DNA of 17,602 bases from Actinomycetota bacterium (GTDB lineage Bacteria; Actinomycetota; Actinomycetes; Nanopelagicales; Nanopelagicaceae): assembly GCA_009699795.1 (NCBI GenBank), contig WLNK01000011.1, positions 1 through 17,602 of the forward strand. The letters are read 5' to 3'. A program made the position numbers and the translations under genes. Positions 7,794 to 15,091 of this stretch are shown piece after piece (position 1 is the first letter of the stretch; each line of letters starts with the position of its first letter). The notes under the pieces were generated by a model. It did not search any database, had not been told where the DNA came from, and saw only the letters and a list, made by a program, of their open reading frames with translations.

Positions 7794-7822
7794 ATTACAC
7801 GCTTGTAATACGACTATGTCAA
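7794..7822 (-). promoter_or_regulatory. sigma-70-type promoter of the whiB operon
   Basis: On the minus strand a perfect -35 box TTGACA (7822-7817) is followed after exactly 17 bases by TGTAAT (7799-7794) as -10. Transcription would begin near 7787, giving a leader of about 70 nt. It lies in the only sizeable gap upstream of whiB, and it is the best promoter match I found in the window. Confidence 0.65.
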
Positions 7823-7872
7823 GTGCGGGAGGTGGGCAAATAAGCCTAAATCTGGGGCTATCGGGAGATTTT

Positions 7873-8829
7873 TTACAAAGAAATGGGTGAATATGCCTTT
7901 TTGGATAAGTAATGGCGCGATATTTCGGCGCCGGCTTCGACTTTTGCACCCGGTGCAATAAATGAATGGGAAATATTTGCTCCGGAACCAATCCATGCGC
8001 CATCACAAATAATGGAATCAACAATTCTCGCTTCGGCGCCGATCTGGCAATTTGCCCCAATTGAGCTGCCCCCAGAAATGGTTGCGCCTTGGCCAATCGT
8101 TGAATTCGGGCCCACCTTAAACTCCGCGCCCACCGCATCTCTTGAACCCTTAAAAAGTGCGGCAGGTGTTCCAACATCTAACCAATAAGACTGCTCTTGG
8201 TAACCAAATACCGGGCGACCACTTGCAACGAGAGCCGGAAAGGTTTCGCGTTCAACACTGACAACTTTGCCAAGGGGAATTTGATCAATGACCGAACGAT
8301 TGAAAACATAACAGCCAGCGTTAATTGAATTAGTTACGGGGTTGTCCATCTTTTCGAGGAATGCAGTGACTCGGCCATCTGGATCAGTTGGCACGCAACC
8401 AAAGGCTCGTGCATCTTCTACTGAAATCAGGTGCAGAGTTGCATCTGCGCCTTTCTCCTCGTGGAATTTAACTTGGGCTGCGATGTTGTGGTGGCTTAAG
8501 ACATCACCATTAAATATCACTACATTTTCATCGCGATCCAAAAGCTCGGCAGCGTTACGAATTGCTCCACCAGTACCGAGTGGCTCTTTTTCAACTGCGT
8601 ATAAAAGCTTCATTCCCCACTTAGACCCATCACCGAAATACGGTGTGAAGATCTCTGAAAGATATGAGGTGGCTAAAACAACGGTTGTGATACCGGCTTT
8701 TTTAGCAGCAAGGATTTGATGTTCTGTAACTGGAATACCCGCAATCGGAAGCATTGGCTTTGGCATCTCATCGGTCAATGGCTTGAGCCTGGTTCCAAAG
8801 CCTCCAACTAAAAGAATCCCGGCGCTCAC
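7873..8829 (-). CDS. sugar-1-phosphate nucleotidyltransferase, probable mannose-1-phosphate guanylyltransferase
   Basis: Cytosolic enzyme that would join mannose-1-phosphate and GTP to give GDP-mannose, the donor for mannosylated envelope glycans. The 318 residues show the nucleotide-binding signature LLVGGFGTRLKPLTDEMPKP near the start, GTGGAIRNA, the metal-binding FNGDVL, and a C-terminal left-handed beta-helix of hexapeptide repeats (about 225-305, for example STIGQGATISGGSSIGANCQIG). This matches the Rv3264c-type enzyme of Actinobacteria. The base specificity cannot be proved by eye, and a glucose-1-phosphate enzyme is possible, but manB in the same gene series favours mannose. The start is GTG, overlapping the TGA of dapC by three bases, so translation is probably coupled. 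No strong terminator follows before the whiB promoter. Confidence 0.85.
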   Translation of the reverse strand: MSAGILLVGGFGTRLKPLTDEMPKPMLPIAGIPVTEHQILAAKKAGITTVVLATSYLSEIFTPYFGDGSKWGMKLLYAVEKEPLGTGGAIRNAAELLDRDENVVIFNGDVLSHHNIAAQVKFHEEKGADATLHLISVEDARAFGCVPTDPDGRVTAFLEKMDNPVTNSINAGCYVFNRSVIDQIPLGKVVSVERETFPALVASGRPVFGYQEQSYWLDVGTPAALFKGSRDAVGAEFKVGPNSTIGQGATISGGSSIGANCQIGAEARIVDSIICDGAWIGSGANISHSFIAPGAKVEAGAEISRHYLSKKAYSPISL

Positions 8830-9902
8830 TTTTGTAGCGCGCTTTCTATTCTCTTCGCCGCACTTTGAATTTCTTGATCGGTTGCAGTCATTGCAATGCG
8901 AATATGCGAACTTCCTTTTTCCCCATAAAAAATACCTGGCGTGGCGATAATTCCGATTTCAGAGAGCCACTTAACCGATTCCCAGGCGCTTTCATTGCGA
9001 GTGCACCAGATATACAAACCGGCTGCGCTCTCGTCGATTCTAAAACCTGCGCGAATTAAGGCTGGTTTAAGTGCTGCTCGGCGAGCGTTGTAGCGAGCTC
9101 GCTGCTGCTCTACGTGTTTGTCATCGCCAAGGGCGGCAATCATTGCGTGCTGAACCGGCAACGCCACCATCATCCCTGCGTGCTTCCTTACCTCTCTAAT
9201 TTCTGCGATGAGCAATGGGTCACCGATAAGAAAAGCTGCACGGTATCCCGCCATCGATGATCGTTTGGAAAGAGAGTGGACCGCCAGAATATTTGTATTG
9301 TCTCCATCTGTGTATTTGAGAATAGAAGTTGGTTCAGTTGTATCTGCAAATTCAAAGTAACACTCATCTGAGATTAAAACTGATCCAGATTTTCTTGCCC
9401 AATTAATTGCACTTTTATATTCAGGGCCGCTATGAACACGACCTGTTGGATTTGACGGAGAATTAATCCATGCAAGATCTGCTTTGGGCCAATCACCTGC
9501 ATCAATACCTACGGCAAGGCTTTCAGATTCGGCGAGTATGGCTCCCACTAAATATGTCGGGTAAGCCACCTCTGGAAAAATCACTTTCTTGGATTGTAAA
9601 AATGTAGGAAGCCACGCCACTAACTCTTTTGAGCCAATTAGTGGCAGAACATCGAAGTCGCCAGTTGCTCCTAATTTACTTTTTGCCCAATGCGAAATGG
9701 CACTTCTAAGTTCAGGCGTACCGGCAGTTAGAGGATAACGCGGTGAATTTGAATTACTTGCGAGCGCATCTTGGATAAATTCCGGAGTGGAATCAACTGG
9801 TGTGCCGACAGAGAGATCTATGGCTCCCTCAGGATGTTTGCGTGCAATCTCTGCATATGGAGCAAGTGCATCCCATGGAAAATCAGGAAGTTGTTTGCGC
9901 AC
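8826..9902 (-). CDS. dapC: N-succinyldiaminopimelate aminotransferase, actinobacterial type
   Basis: PLP-dependent class I aminotransferase of the diaminopimelate/lysine pathway, acting on N-succinyl-2-amino-6-ketopimelate with glutamate as amino donor; some actinobacterial members also act on prephenate. The 358 residues begin LPDFPWDALAPY and DLSVGTPVD, typical of the actinobacterial DapC family. NSPSNPTGR (148-156) is the class I cofactor motif, SDECYFEF (178-185) holds the PLP-contacting Asp/Tyr region, and Lys213 in HSLSKRSSMAG is the Schiff-base lysine. The GTG start fits the family N-terminus, although only a weak ribosome binding site is visible. It lies 20 bases after fdxA. The fdxA-dapC pair is a widely conserved actinobacterial neighbourhood. 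Confidence 0.93.
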   Translation of the reverse strand: MRKQLPDFPWDALAPYAEIARKHPEGAIDLSVGTPVDSTPEFIQDALASNSNSPRYPLTAGTPELRSAISHWAKSKLGATGDFDVLPLIGSKELVAWLPTFLQSKKVIFPEVAYPTYLVGAILAESESLAVGIDAGDWPKADLAWINSPSNPTGRVHSGPEYKSAINWARKSGSVLISDECYFEFADTTEPTSILKYTDGDNTNILAVHSLSKRSSMAGYRAAFLIGDPLLIAEIREVRKHAGMMVALPVQHAMIAALGDDKHVEQQRARYNARRAALKPALIRAGFRIDESAAGLYIWCTRNESAWESVKWLSEIGIIATPGIFYGEKGSSHIRIAMTATDQEIQSAAKRIESALQK

Positions 9903-9922
9903 TTACAGCCTGTTGTTCTTGT

Positions 9923-10243
9923 TTAAGAATCTTTTGGAGGCATCGCCGCAACATCTGCATGATCCTTATTTGTTGGACCAAGTTTAGATGCGCCGCCAGG
10001 TGAGCCAAGTTCTACGAAAAATTCAGTGTTCACTTTTGCAAAATCTTTCCACTGTGAAGGGACGTCATCTTCGTAGTAGATAGCTTCCACCGGACATACG
10101 GGTTCGCAGGCACCGCAATCGACACATTCATCTGGCTGTATGTAAAGCATTCGTGAGCCTTCATAGATGCAATCGACTGGGCATTCTTCGATGCAAGACT
10201 TGTCTTTGATATCAATACAAGGCTGGGCAACTATGTATGTCAC
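9923..10243 (-). CDS. fdxA: seven-iron ferredoxin ([3Fe-4S][4Fe-4S])
   Basis: Small cytosolic electron carrier of 106 residues. Cysteines lie at 9, 17, 21 and 25, then 40, 43, 46 and 50 (CVDCGACEPVCP). By alignment with Azotobacter ferredoxin I, Cys9, 17 and 50 would hold the [3Fe-4S] cluster and Cys21, 40, 43 and 46 the [4Fe-4S] cluster. The tail FFVELGSPGGASKLGP is typical of actinobacterial FdxA. I place the start at the GTG 10241-10243, giving MTYIVAQPC, because GGAGG lies seven to eight bases upstream and homologues start here; a longer frame running upstream has no such support. It is divergent from the GNAT gene and followed by dapC. Its redox partners cannot be told from the window. 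Confidence 0.94.
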   Translation of the reverse strand: MTYIVAQPCIDIKDKSCIEECPVDCIYEGSRMLYIQPDECVDCGACEPVCPVEAIYYEDDVPSQWKDFAKVNTEFFVELGSPGGASKLGPTNKDHADVAAMPPKDS

Positions 10244-10277
10244 TTCTCGAACCTCCAGAGGCGTTATGTGAGAGTTA

Positions 10278-10283
10278 ATTCTA
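10278..10283 (-). promoter_or_regulatory. possible -10 box for fdxA
   Basis: TAGAAT on the minus strand lies 34 bases before the fdxA GTG, which would give a leader of about 28 nt carrying the GGAGG. I see no good -35 at 16-18 bases; the nearest candidate, TTGCGA (10309-10304), is 20 bases away. The call rests on one box and its position in the divergent gap. Confidence 0.3.
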
Positions 10284-10309
10284 ACCATGCCAACTCGAAG
10301 AAGTCGCAA

Positions 10310-10315
10310 TATGGT
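10310..10315 (+). promoter_or_regulatory. possible -10 box giving a leaderless GNAT/cysS mRNA
   Basis: TATGGT fits the actinobacterial TANNNT -10 pattern and ends six bases before the ATG at 10322. Transcription would then begin at or next to the start codon, which fits the lack of a ribosome binding site here. No clear -35 is visible. Confidence 0.35.
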
Positions 10316-10321
10316 TGTGAC

Positions 10322-11281
10322 ATGAGTGAGAGCACGGGCGTGGCCTCTGGCACATCGCTGGCCGGGCTCATTGGAAAGCGCGTCACAATTCGGCTCAAAG
10401 ATGGCGATGGCTTTCGAGACATCGTCGGAATATTGGAAAGTTCGAGCACGCTTATAAATCGCAAAGGCGAAAAAATAGATTTTTCACGTGAAGAAATAGC
10501 TCTTTGGCGAGAAGTTATACCTCTTCCAGATCGAGCAGGCTCTGGTGCACCGTTATCACTTCGCATAATGGAGCTTGAATTCTTATCGAACAAAACATGG
10601 CCCGCACCTGTGACTCTCGATCGCGGCCAATGGCTATATAGAAAAGCTCATGGAATTTCCTTGCGTGCTAATTCGGTTCTTCCAAAAGGTAAGGCACCTT
10701 TTGGTGAACCAATTCAAAGTATTGAAGATGAAATAAATTTCTGCATTGACTATTACAAGAGCGCAGGTTTGACGCCAACTATTGTGACGCCGCTACCAAT
10801 TTATCGAGAGCTAGATGAAAAGCTTGAATCCCTCGGTTGGGAATCTGAAATTAGCGCGCTCTTTCTTGTAAGGGATATCGATTCAGGTCAATCACCTGAA
10901 ATCAAGGGTGTAAAACTAGTGGTCACAACGGCTCCGACTCCTGAGTGGATAGGGGTTCAAGGAGATCAAGGAATTGAAGATGTCATGAGCGCTTTTCCGG
11001 CTACATATTTGGCGCTTACTTTCGAAAATGAAACGATCGCAACTCTTCGGCTGGCAGTAGATAAAGATTGGGCAATCGTGACGAGACTTTTCATAAAAGA
11101 TGCTTTTCGTGGAAAAGGTTTCAGTAAAGCTCTGATGCAAGAAGCTTCTCTCATTGCCTGGAAGCAAGGAGCCATAAAAATAAGTTTGCAAGTTGATTCA
11201 AGTAATCAGGTCGCGCTATCCCTGTATTCAAGTCTTGGCTACAAGATTCACCACCGCTACAACTATCGGGTGCTTCGATGA
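10322..11281 (+). CDS. GNAT acetyltransferase of the CG3035/Rv0428c type, candidate N-acetylglutamate synthase
   Basis: A 319-residue acetyltransferase. The N-terminus (LIGKRVTIRLKDGDGFRDIVGILES, then REEIALWREVIP) matches the small SH3-like domain of the Rv0428c group, where it precedes a GNAT domain. The C-terminal GNAT half shows the acetyl-CoA loop RLFIKDAFRGKGFSKALMQEA and the closing SNQVALSLYSSLGYKIHHRYNYR. The C. glutamicum relative cg3035 is reported as an N-acetylglutamate synthase, the first step of arginine synthesis; that function here is by family inference only. I chose the ATG at 10322 over an in-frame GTG at 10268, because the latter lies in the fdxA promoter area, and a TATGGT box sits six bases before the ATG. 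It overlaps the cysteinyl-tRNA synthetase by four bases (ATGA). Confidence 0.8.
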   Translation: MSESTGVASGTSLAGLIGKRVTIRLKDGDGFRDIVGILESSSTLINRKGEKIDFSREEIALWREVIPLPDRAGSGAPLSLRIMELEFLSNKTWPAPVTLDRGQWLYRKAHGISLRANSVLPKGKAPFGEPIQSIEDEINFCIDYYKSAGLTPTIVTPLPIYRELDEKLESLGWESEISALFLVRDIDSGQSPEIKGVKLVVTTAPTPEWIGVQGDQGIEDVMSAFPATYLALTFENETIATLRLAVDKDWAIVTRLFIKDAFRGKGFSKALMQEASLIAWKQGAIKISLQVDSSNQVALSLYSSLGYKIHHRYNYRVLR

Positions 11282-12645
11282 CACTTTCTATTTACGATAC
11301 AAAGTCGCGTCAAGTTAGCCAAGTCCCAATGACAAATGGTGTCGTACATATGTATTGCTGTGGTCCTACCGTTTATCGAGATGCTCATGTAGGAAACCTT
11401 CGTACCTTTCTTCTCTCAGATTTGATTGCTCGCACTCTTGAACTCGGTGGATTGAAAGTAAAACTCATTCAAAACATCACCGATGTCGGCCATATGGCAG
11501 AAAATTTGGAGAGTGAAGATAAAGTACTTGAGCAAGCAAAAGCTGAATCCATCTCACCCTTCGCAATAGCTAGAAAATATGAAGAGAGATTTCATACTGA
11601 TTTAGCACGCTTGAATATAAAACCAGCACAAGGCTATCCCCGAGCAAGTGAAACTATGGATTTGATCATCAGCTCCATTTGCGAGTTGATTGAAAAAAAC
11701 GCGGCCTACATCGGTAGCGATGGTTCGGTTTACTTTGATGCTAAATCTCTACCAACTTATGGCGCAATCAGTGGAAACAAACTTGATGCGCTAAAGCCTG
11801 GCCATCGATATGAATACACCGATGATGGTGGCAAGAGATTTCATGCTGATTGGGCGCTTTGGAAAACCGCTGGCAACAGAACTGAAATGATTTGGGACTC
11901 GCCATGGGGACCAGGATTTCCAGGCTGGCACATTGAGTGCACTGCGATGTCACTTAAGTATCTTGATAAGCGAATTGATTTACATGTGGGTGGAATTGAT
12001 TTACGTTTCCCTCACCATGAAAACGAGCGCGCGCAATCTAATTCGATAATCGCGGACGAAGCAGTTGGGATTTGGGTTCACGGTGAACATCTTTTATTTG
12101 AAGGTAGGAAAATGTCGAAGAGTGCGGGCAATGTGGTACTCGTAGAAGATTTAATTTCTCGTGGACTGGACCCGCTCGCCCTACGCTTTGTATTACTTGA
12201 AAATCGGTACAGATCTCAGATGGATCTGACTTGGGCATCCCTGGATACAGCACATGCAACGCTTCGTAGGATGCGAGAATCCATGGCCAACTGGGGCGAC
12301 TCAACCAATGAATTAGAAGATTTAGAAATCAAGCAAGCGCTAGAAACAGATTTAGATACACCTCGCGCGATGCAGAGAATAAGAATCGTCGAAAAGGATA
12401 AGAATTTAGCGCCGGAAGAGAAGCGTGCAATTTTCAATTATGCCGATCGAGTCCTTGGTTTAGATTTAACTAGAAAAATAGAGAAGGCACCTCTTCCATC
12501 AGATCTCAAAGAAATTCTTGCTGCTCGTGATGTTGCCAGAAAAAATAAAGACTGGGCGCAAAGCGATAGCCTACGAAAAGAGTTAGAAAGTCGTGGACTT
12601 GTAATTAAAGATAAAGCCGATAGTCAAGAATGGGAATGGTCTTAG
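11278..12645 (+). CDS. cysS: cysteine--tRNA ligase (cysteinyl-tRNA synthetase)
   Basis: Class I aminoacyl-tRNA synthetase that charges tRNA-Cys; 455 residues, normal length. The zinc ligands line up with the E. coli enzyme: Cys28, Cys221, His246 and Glu250. The HIGH motif appears as HVGN (37-40) and KMSKS is intact (278-282). The anticodon-binding C-terminus is present, with the typical ARKNKDWAQSDSLRKELESRGLVIKD. After NITDV it reads GHMAENLESEDKVLEQAKAE in place of the common DDKI, a variant I associate with Chloroflexi-like and some other CysRS. It overlaps the GNAT stop (ATGA) and its TAG overlaps the end of the convergent DUF6113 gene. The complete C-terminal region argues against the mycothiol ligase MshC. 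Confidence 0.93.
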   Translation: MTLSIYDTKSRQVSQVPMTNGVVHMYCCGPTVYRDAHVGNLRTFLLSDLIARTLELGGLKVKLIQNITDVGHMAENLESEDKVLEQAKAESISPFAIARKYEERFHTDLARLNIKPAQGYPRASETMDLIISSICELIEKNAAYIGSDGSVYFDAKSLPTYGAISGNKLDALKPGHRYEYTDDGGKRFHADWALWKTAGNRTEMIWDSPWGPGFPGWHIECTAMSLKYLDKRIDLHVGGIDLRFPHHENERAQSNSIIADEAVGIWVHGEHLLFEGRKMSKSAGNVVLVEDLISRGLDPLALRFVLLENRYRSQMDLTWASLDTAHATLRRMRESMANWGDSTNELEDLEIKQALETDLDTPRAMQRIRIVEKDKNLAPEEKRAIFNYADRVLGLDLTRKIEKAPLPSDLKEILAARDVARKNKDWAQSDSLRKELESRGLVIKDKADSQEWEWS

Positions 12646-12953
12646 GCGGGCAGCACAATTGCGACTATAAGTGCAGTGAAACCAAAAAATAGAAGTGCTG
12701 ACCCAGAATTATCTCCCTGCACTAAAAGCTCTCCCCCCGAACCCAGAAGTGAAGCTTTAGAAAAAATGAGAATCCAAGAAATTGCAGCAACTATTTTGTA
12801 GGTGCGCTTTCCAAATTTTCGTCCCACCGCCCAGATTGAAATAAGGGTTCCAAGAATTGCGAGTATGGGTCCAATTGGAAGAGCGAAATTGTGCAAAAGA
12901 ACTGCACAAGCCCCTGTTAGAGCGCCGATTGCAACGGAGAATAAATAATTCAT
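12642..12953 (-). CDS. DUF6113-type small membrane protein
   Basis: A 103-residue hydrophobic protein with about four membrane segments (roughly 4-22, 28-45, 52-70 and 83-101) and a positive loop GRKFGKRTYK between the second and third, probably in the cytoplasm. A small membrane protein directly downstream of mshB is a conserved actinobacterial arrangement (Rv1171 in M. tuberculosis, DUF6113 in Streptomyces), and the family call rests on that position plus the topology. No function is known. The ATG directly follows the mshB TAA with no gap. The TAA overlaps the end of cysS by four bases, leaving no room for a terminator. Confidence 0.7.
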   Translation of the reverse strand: MNYLFSVAIGALTGACAVLLHNFALPIGPILAILGTLISIWAVGRKFGKRTYKIVAAISWILIFSKASLLGSGGELLVQGDNSGSALLFFGFTALIVAIVLPA

Positions 12954-13829
12954 TTATTTGGAAATTCCAGCGAAAAGATCCATCTCACGACCTTCTGAAT
13001 TAAAAGGTTGCGCCTTTAAACCCTTAACGAGGCGGTAGTACTCGTTACCCCACACTTGCAAACCCAAATTATTAGATAGAGCAAAGAATGGTCCATCGAG
13101 TGCAATTTGTGTTCGATGAGCTTTCATCGCTTCCATTTTTGCATCAACGAATTTGTTCCCATCAATTACTGTAGTAACAAGTGAATCATCAGCGGCAAAT
13201 GGAATGTCATCGACACTTTCTGCTCCAAAAAAATCAGTACCAGTACCTTTTAGCTTTTCGATACCTTCTGCAATGACGGACTTTGGCAGCGTGTTCCAAT
13301 AAATTTTTGAAATCTGCCACTTAGATTTTTCACTTGCTCGCATGGCGACTTTGTGGGCTTGAATGTGGTCTGGGTGACCATAACCACCGATTTCGTCATA
13401 AGTAACTAAAACATGAGGTTTTACTTCATCAATAACTTTCGCAACTAGATCCGCTGCGTGCTCAACATCTGCCTGCCAGAAAACATTTGGATTCGAGTTT
13501 TGATCGGTTCCCATCATGCCGCTATCTCTAAAAATCTCATCTCCGTCACCCAGAAAACGGTGATCTTCGATTCCGAGTTTCTTCATAGCGTTTGCTAACT
13601 CAACAATGCGGTGAGCGCCGAGCTCATCTGATTGTGTACTTGCCAAGTGACTCAATTCCGGAACTAAAACTTCGCCCTCTTCGCCGCGAGTGCAAGTAAT
13701 GAGAGTTACATCTGCGCCAAGTGAGGCATACATCGCCATGGTTGCGCCATTGTTAATGGTTTCATCGTCTGGATGGGCATGCACTAATAAGAGACGAAAA
13801 CCACTGTAATCACTCTGCATGGCGCTCAT
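12954..13829 (-). CDS. mshB: N-acetyl-1-D-myo-inositol-2-amino-2-deoxy-alpha-D-glucopyranoside deacetylase
   Basis: Zinc-dependent deacetylase of the LmbE/PIG-L family that makes GlcN-inositol, a step of mycothiol synthesis (the actinobacterial thiol). The 291 residues carry the metal motif VHAHPDDET with His19 and Asp22 as ligands, CTRGEEGEV, the MshB-like RFLGDGDEIFRDSGMMGT stretch, and GGYGHPDHIQAH, which supplies the third ligand. The RDSGMMGT stretch and the downstream DUF6113 gene favour MshB over the paralogue Mca (mycothiol conjugate amidase). The ATG lies 14 bases after the moeZ stop and has only a weak ribosome binding site. A second ATG three codons in is possible. The other mycothiol genes (mshA, mshC, mshD) are not in the window. 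Confidence 0.92.
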   Translation of the reverse strand: MSAMQSDYSGFRLLLVHAHPDDETINNGATMAMYASLGADVTLITCTRGEEGEVLVPELSHLASTQSDELGAHRIVELANAMKKLGIEDHRFLGDGDEIFRDSGMMGTDQNSNPNVFWQADVEHAADLVAKVIDEVKPHVLVTYDEIGGYGHPDHIQAHKVAMRASEKSKWQISKIYWNTLPKSVIAEGIEKLKGTGTDFFGAESVDDIPFAADDSLVTTVIDGNKFVDAKMEAMKAHRTQIALDGPFFALSNNLGLQVWGNEYYRLVKGLKAQPFNSEGREMDLFAGISK

Positions 13830-13843
13830 TTTTTATCCGTCGT

Positions 13844-15025
13844 TTAATAAACCGGAAGTGATTTATCAATCTGCTTCGCCCACGCTACAACACCACCTTG
13901 AACGTGAGTTGCATCTGCAAATCCTGCATTCTTTAAAATTGCCAAGCACTCTGCAGAACGAACACCGCTCTTGCAGTGCAAGATTATTGGCTTGTCCTGC
14001 GGCAAACCTGCCAGGGCGCTTCCATCAAGAAAACCTTGTTTTGGAATCAAGACTGAACCAGGTATGCGAACTATCTCAAATTCGCTTGGTTCGCGAACAT
14101 CAATCAACAAAAAGTTATCTTTCTTATCAATCTTTTCTTTGAGTTCAGTTACTGAAATAGTTGAGCCAGAAACCGCCATTTCGGCAGCATCTGAAAGAAC
14201 TCCACAGAACGCTTCATAATCCGGAAGTAGTTCGGTCTGTGTTGGCTTATCGCTACAGATTGGGCAGTTAGGATCTTTGCGAATCTTTACTTTTCTAAAT
14301 GACATTTCAAGGGCGTCATACACCATCAATGATCCAACCATTGGCTCGCCAACACCTGTTATAACTTTTATAGCTTCAGTTGTTTGAATCGAACCGATCG
14401 TTGCGCAAAGAACTCCGAGTACTCCGCCTTCGGCACAGCTTGGAACCATACCCGGTGGAGGTGGTTCTGGATAAAGGCATCGGTAGCAAGGTCCGTACTC
14501 GGCCCAAAAAACACTTGCCTGTCCATCGAATCGATAAATAGATCCCCAGACGTAAGGCTTTTTAAGAAGTACACAAGCATCGTTTACTAAATAGCGTGTA
14601 GCAAAATTATCTGTTCCATCGACAATGATGTCGTACTTTGAAAAAATTTCTTTTACATTGGTTACATCTAGACGAATTTCATGAGTTATAACTTCAACGT
14701 TTGGATTAATCTCAGAAATCTTTTCTTTTGCTGATTGCGCTTTACTCTTTCCAATATCTGACTGCCCATGAATAATTTGTCGCTGGAGGTTAGATTCATC
14801 GACAGTGTCGAACTCAACAATTCCAATTGTTCCAACTCCTGCTGCTGCAAGATACATAAGGGCTGGGGAACCGAGTCCACCCGCTCCTACGCACAGAACT
14901 TTTGCGTTCATTAGGCGCTGCTGCCCTGCCATCGCGACATCAGGAATGATTAAGTGGCGGCTGTATCTGCGAACTTCATCAACAGTTAGCGCTGGTCCTG
15001 GTGTAACCAATGGTGGAATCTTCAT
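13844..15025 (-). CDS. moeZ: MoeZ-like adenylyltransferase/sulfurtransferase (ThiF/E1 domain plus rhodanese)
   Basis: Cytosolic enzyme that adenylates the C-terminus of small sulfur-carrier proteins and transfers sulfur to them, serving molybdopterin, thiamine, cysteine or tRNA thiolation pathways. From the ATG at 15023-15025 it has 393 residues, the usual MoeZ length. Domains: ThiF/MoeB-type ATP-binding GAGGLGS (47-53), the E1 core DGTDNFATRYLVND, a zinc site of two CXXC pairs (Cys180/183 and Cys254/257), the candidate thioester Cys197, then a rhodanese domain (about 290-393) with active-site Cys351 in CKSGVRSAE. The open frame runs further upstream, but the family N-terminus (PPLVTPGPALTVDEVRRYSRHL) supports this start. 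No sulfur-carrier gene is nearby. It leads the moeZ-mshB-DUF6113 series and is divergent from the TetR gene. Confidence 0.93.
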   Translation of the reverse strand: MKIPPLVTPGPALTVDEVRRYSRHLIIPDVAMAGQQRLMNAKVLCVGAGGLGSPALMYLAAAGVGTIGIVEFDTVDESNLQRQIIHGQSDIGKSKAQSAKEKISEINPNVEVITHEIRLDVTNVKEIFSKYDIIVDGTDNFATRYLVNDACVLLKKPYVWGSIYRFDGQASVFWAEYGPCYRCLYPEPPPPGMVPSCAEGGVLGVLCATIGSIQTTEAIKVITGVGEPMVGSLMVYDALEMSFRKVKIRKDPNCPICSDKPTQTELLPDYEAFCGVLSDAAEMAVSGSTISVTELKEKIDKKDNFLLIDVREPSEFEIVRIPGSVLIPKQGFLDGSALAGLPQDKPIILHCKSGVRSAECLAILKNAGFADATHVQGGVVAWAKQIDKSLPVY

Positions 15026-15056
15026 ATCGCTATTCTGCCGTAGCCAGTGAAGAGGT

Positions 15057-15076
15057 GCCAATTTGATTTGTTTGGC
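15057..15076. promoter_or_regulatory. inverted repeat in the moeZ/tetR divergent gap, possible TetR operator
   Basis: GCCAA (15057-15061) and TTGGC (15072-15076) form a 20-bp interrupted inverted repeat with a 10-base centre. It lies between the expected -35 and -10 regions of the TetR gene and in the only gap (66 bases) separating it from divergent moeZ. TetR proteins often bind such repeats in their own divergent promoters. Only the outer five pairs match, so the call is tentative. Confidence 0.3.
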
Positions 15077-15078
15077 TC

Positions 15079-15084
15079 TACGAT
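15079..15084 (+). promoter_or_regulatory. possible -10 box giving a leaderless tetR mRNA
   Basis: TACGAT fits TANNNT and ends seven bases before the ATG at 15092. No ribosome binding site is visible, as expected for a leaderless message. A matching -35 is not evident. Confidence 0.35.
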
Positions 15085-15091
15085 AAGCGCA

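Noticed and set aside
7823..7872. Intrinsic terminator after the nucleotidyltransferase gene
   Set aside because: The best stem (AGCC/GGCU) has four pairs, a 9-base loop and a broken U-tract, too weak to call.
10268..10321. Upstream GTG start for the GNAT protein
   Set aside because: The extra 18 residues (RVNSNHANSKKSQYGCD) do not look like the family N-terminus and fall in the fdxA promoter area.
10322..11281. MshD (mycothiol synthase), given mshB nearby
   Set aside because: MshD has two GNAT domains. This protein has a small SH3-like N-terminal domain and one C-terminal GNAT domain, as in Rv0428c/CG3035.
11278..12645. MshC (cysteine:GlcN-inositol ligase) instead of CysRS
   Set aside because: The C-terminal tRNA-binding region typical of CysRS is complete and the length is 455, longer than MshC; the N-terminal motif reads CCGPTVY rather than the MshC-type CGITPYD.
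12954..13829. Mca (mycothiol S-conjugate amidase) instead of MshB
   Set aside because: The RDSGMMGT stretch and the downstream DUF6113-type gene fit MshB. The two families are close, so this is a preference rather than proof.
15047..15091. Upstream ATG start for the TetR protein
   Set aside because: It would add 15 residues translated from the divergent promoter gap; TetR homologues start close to the helix-turn-helix domain.
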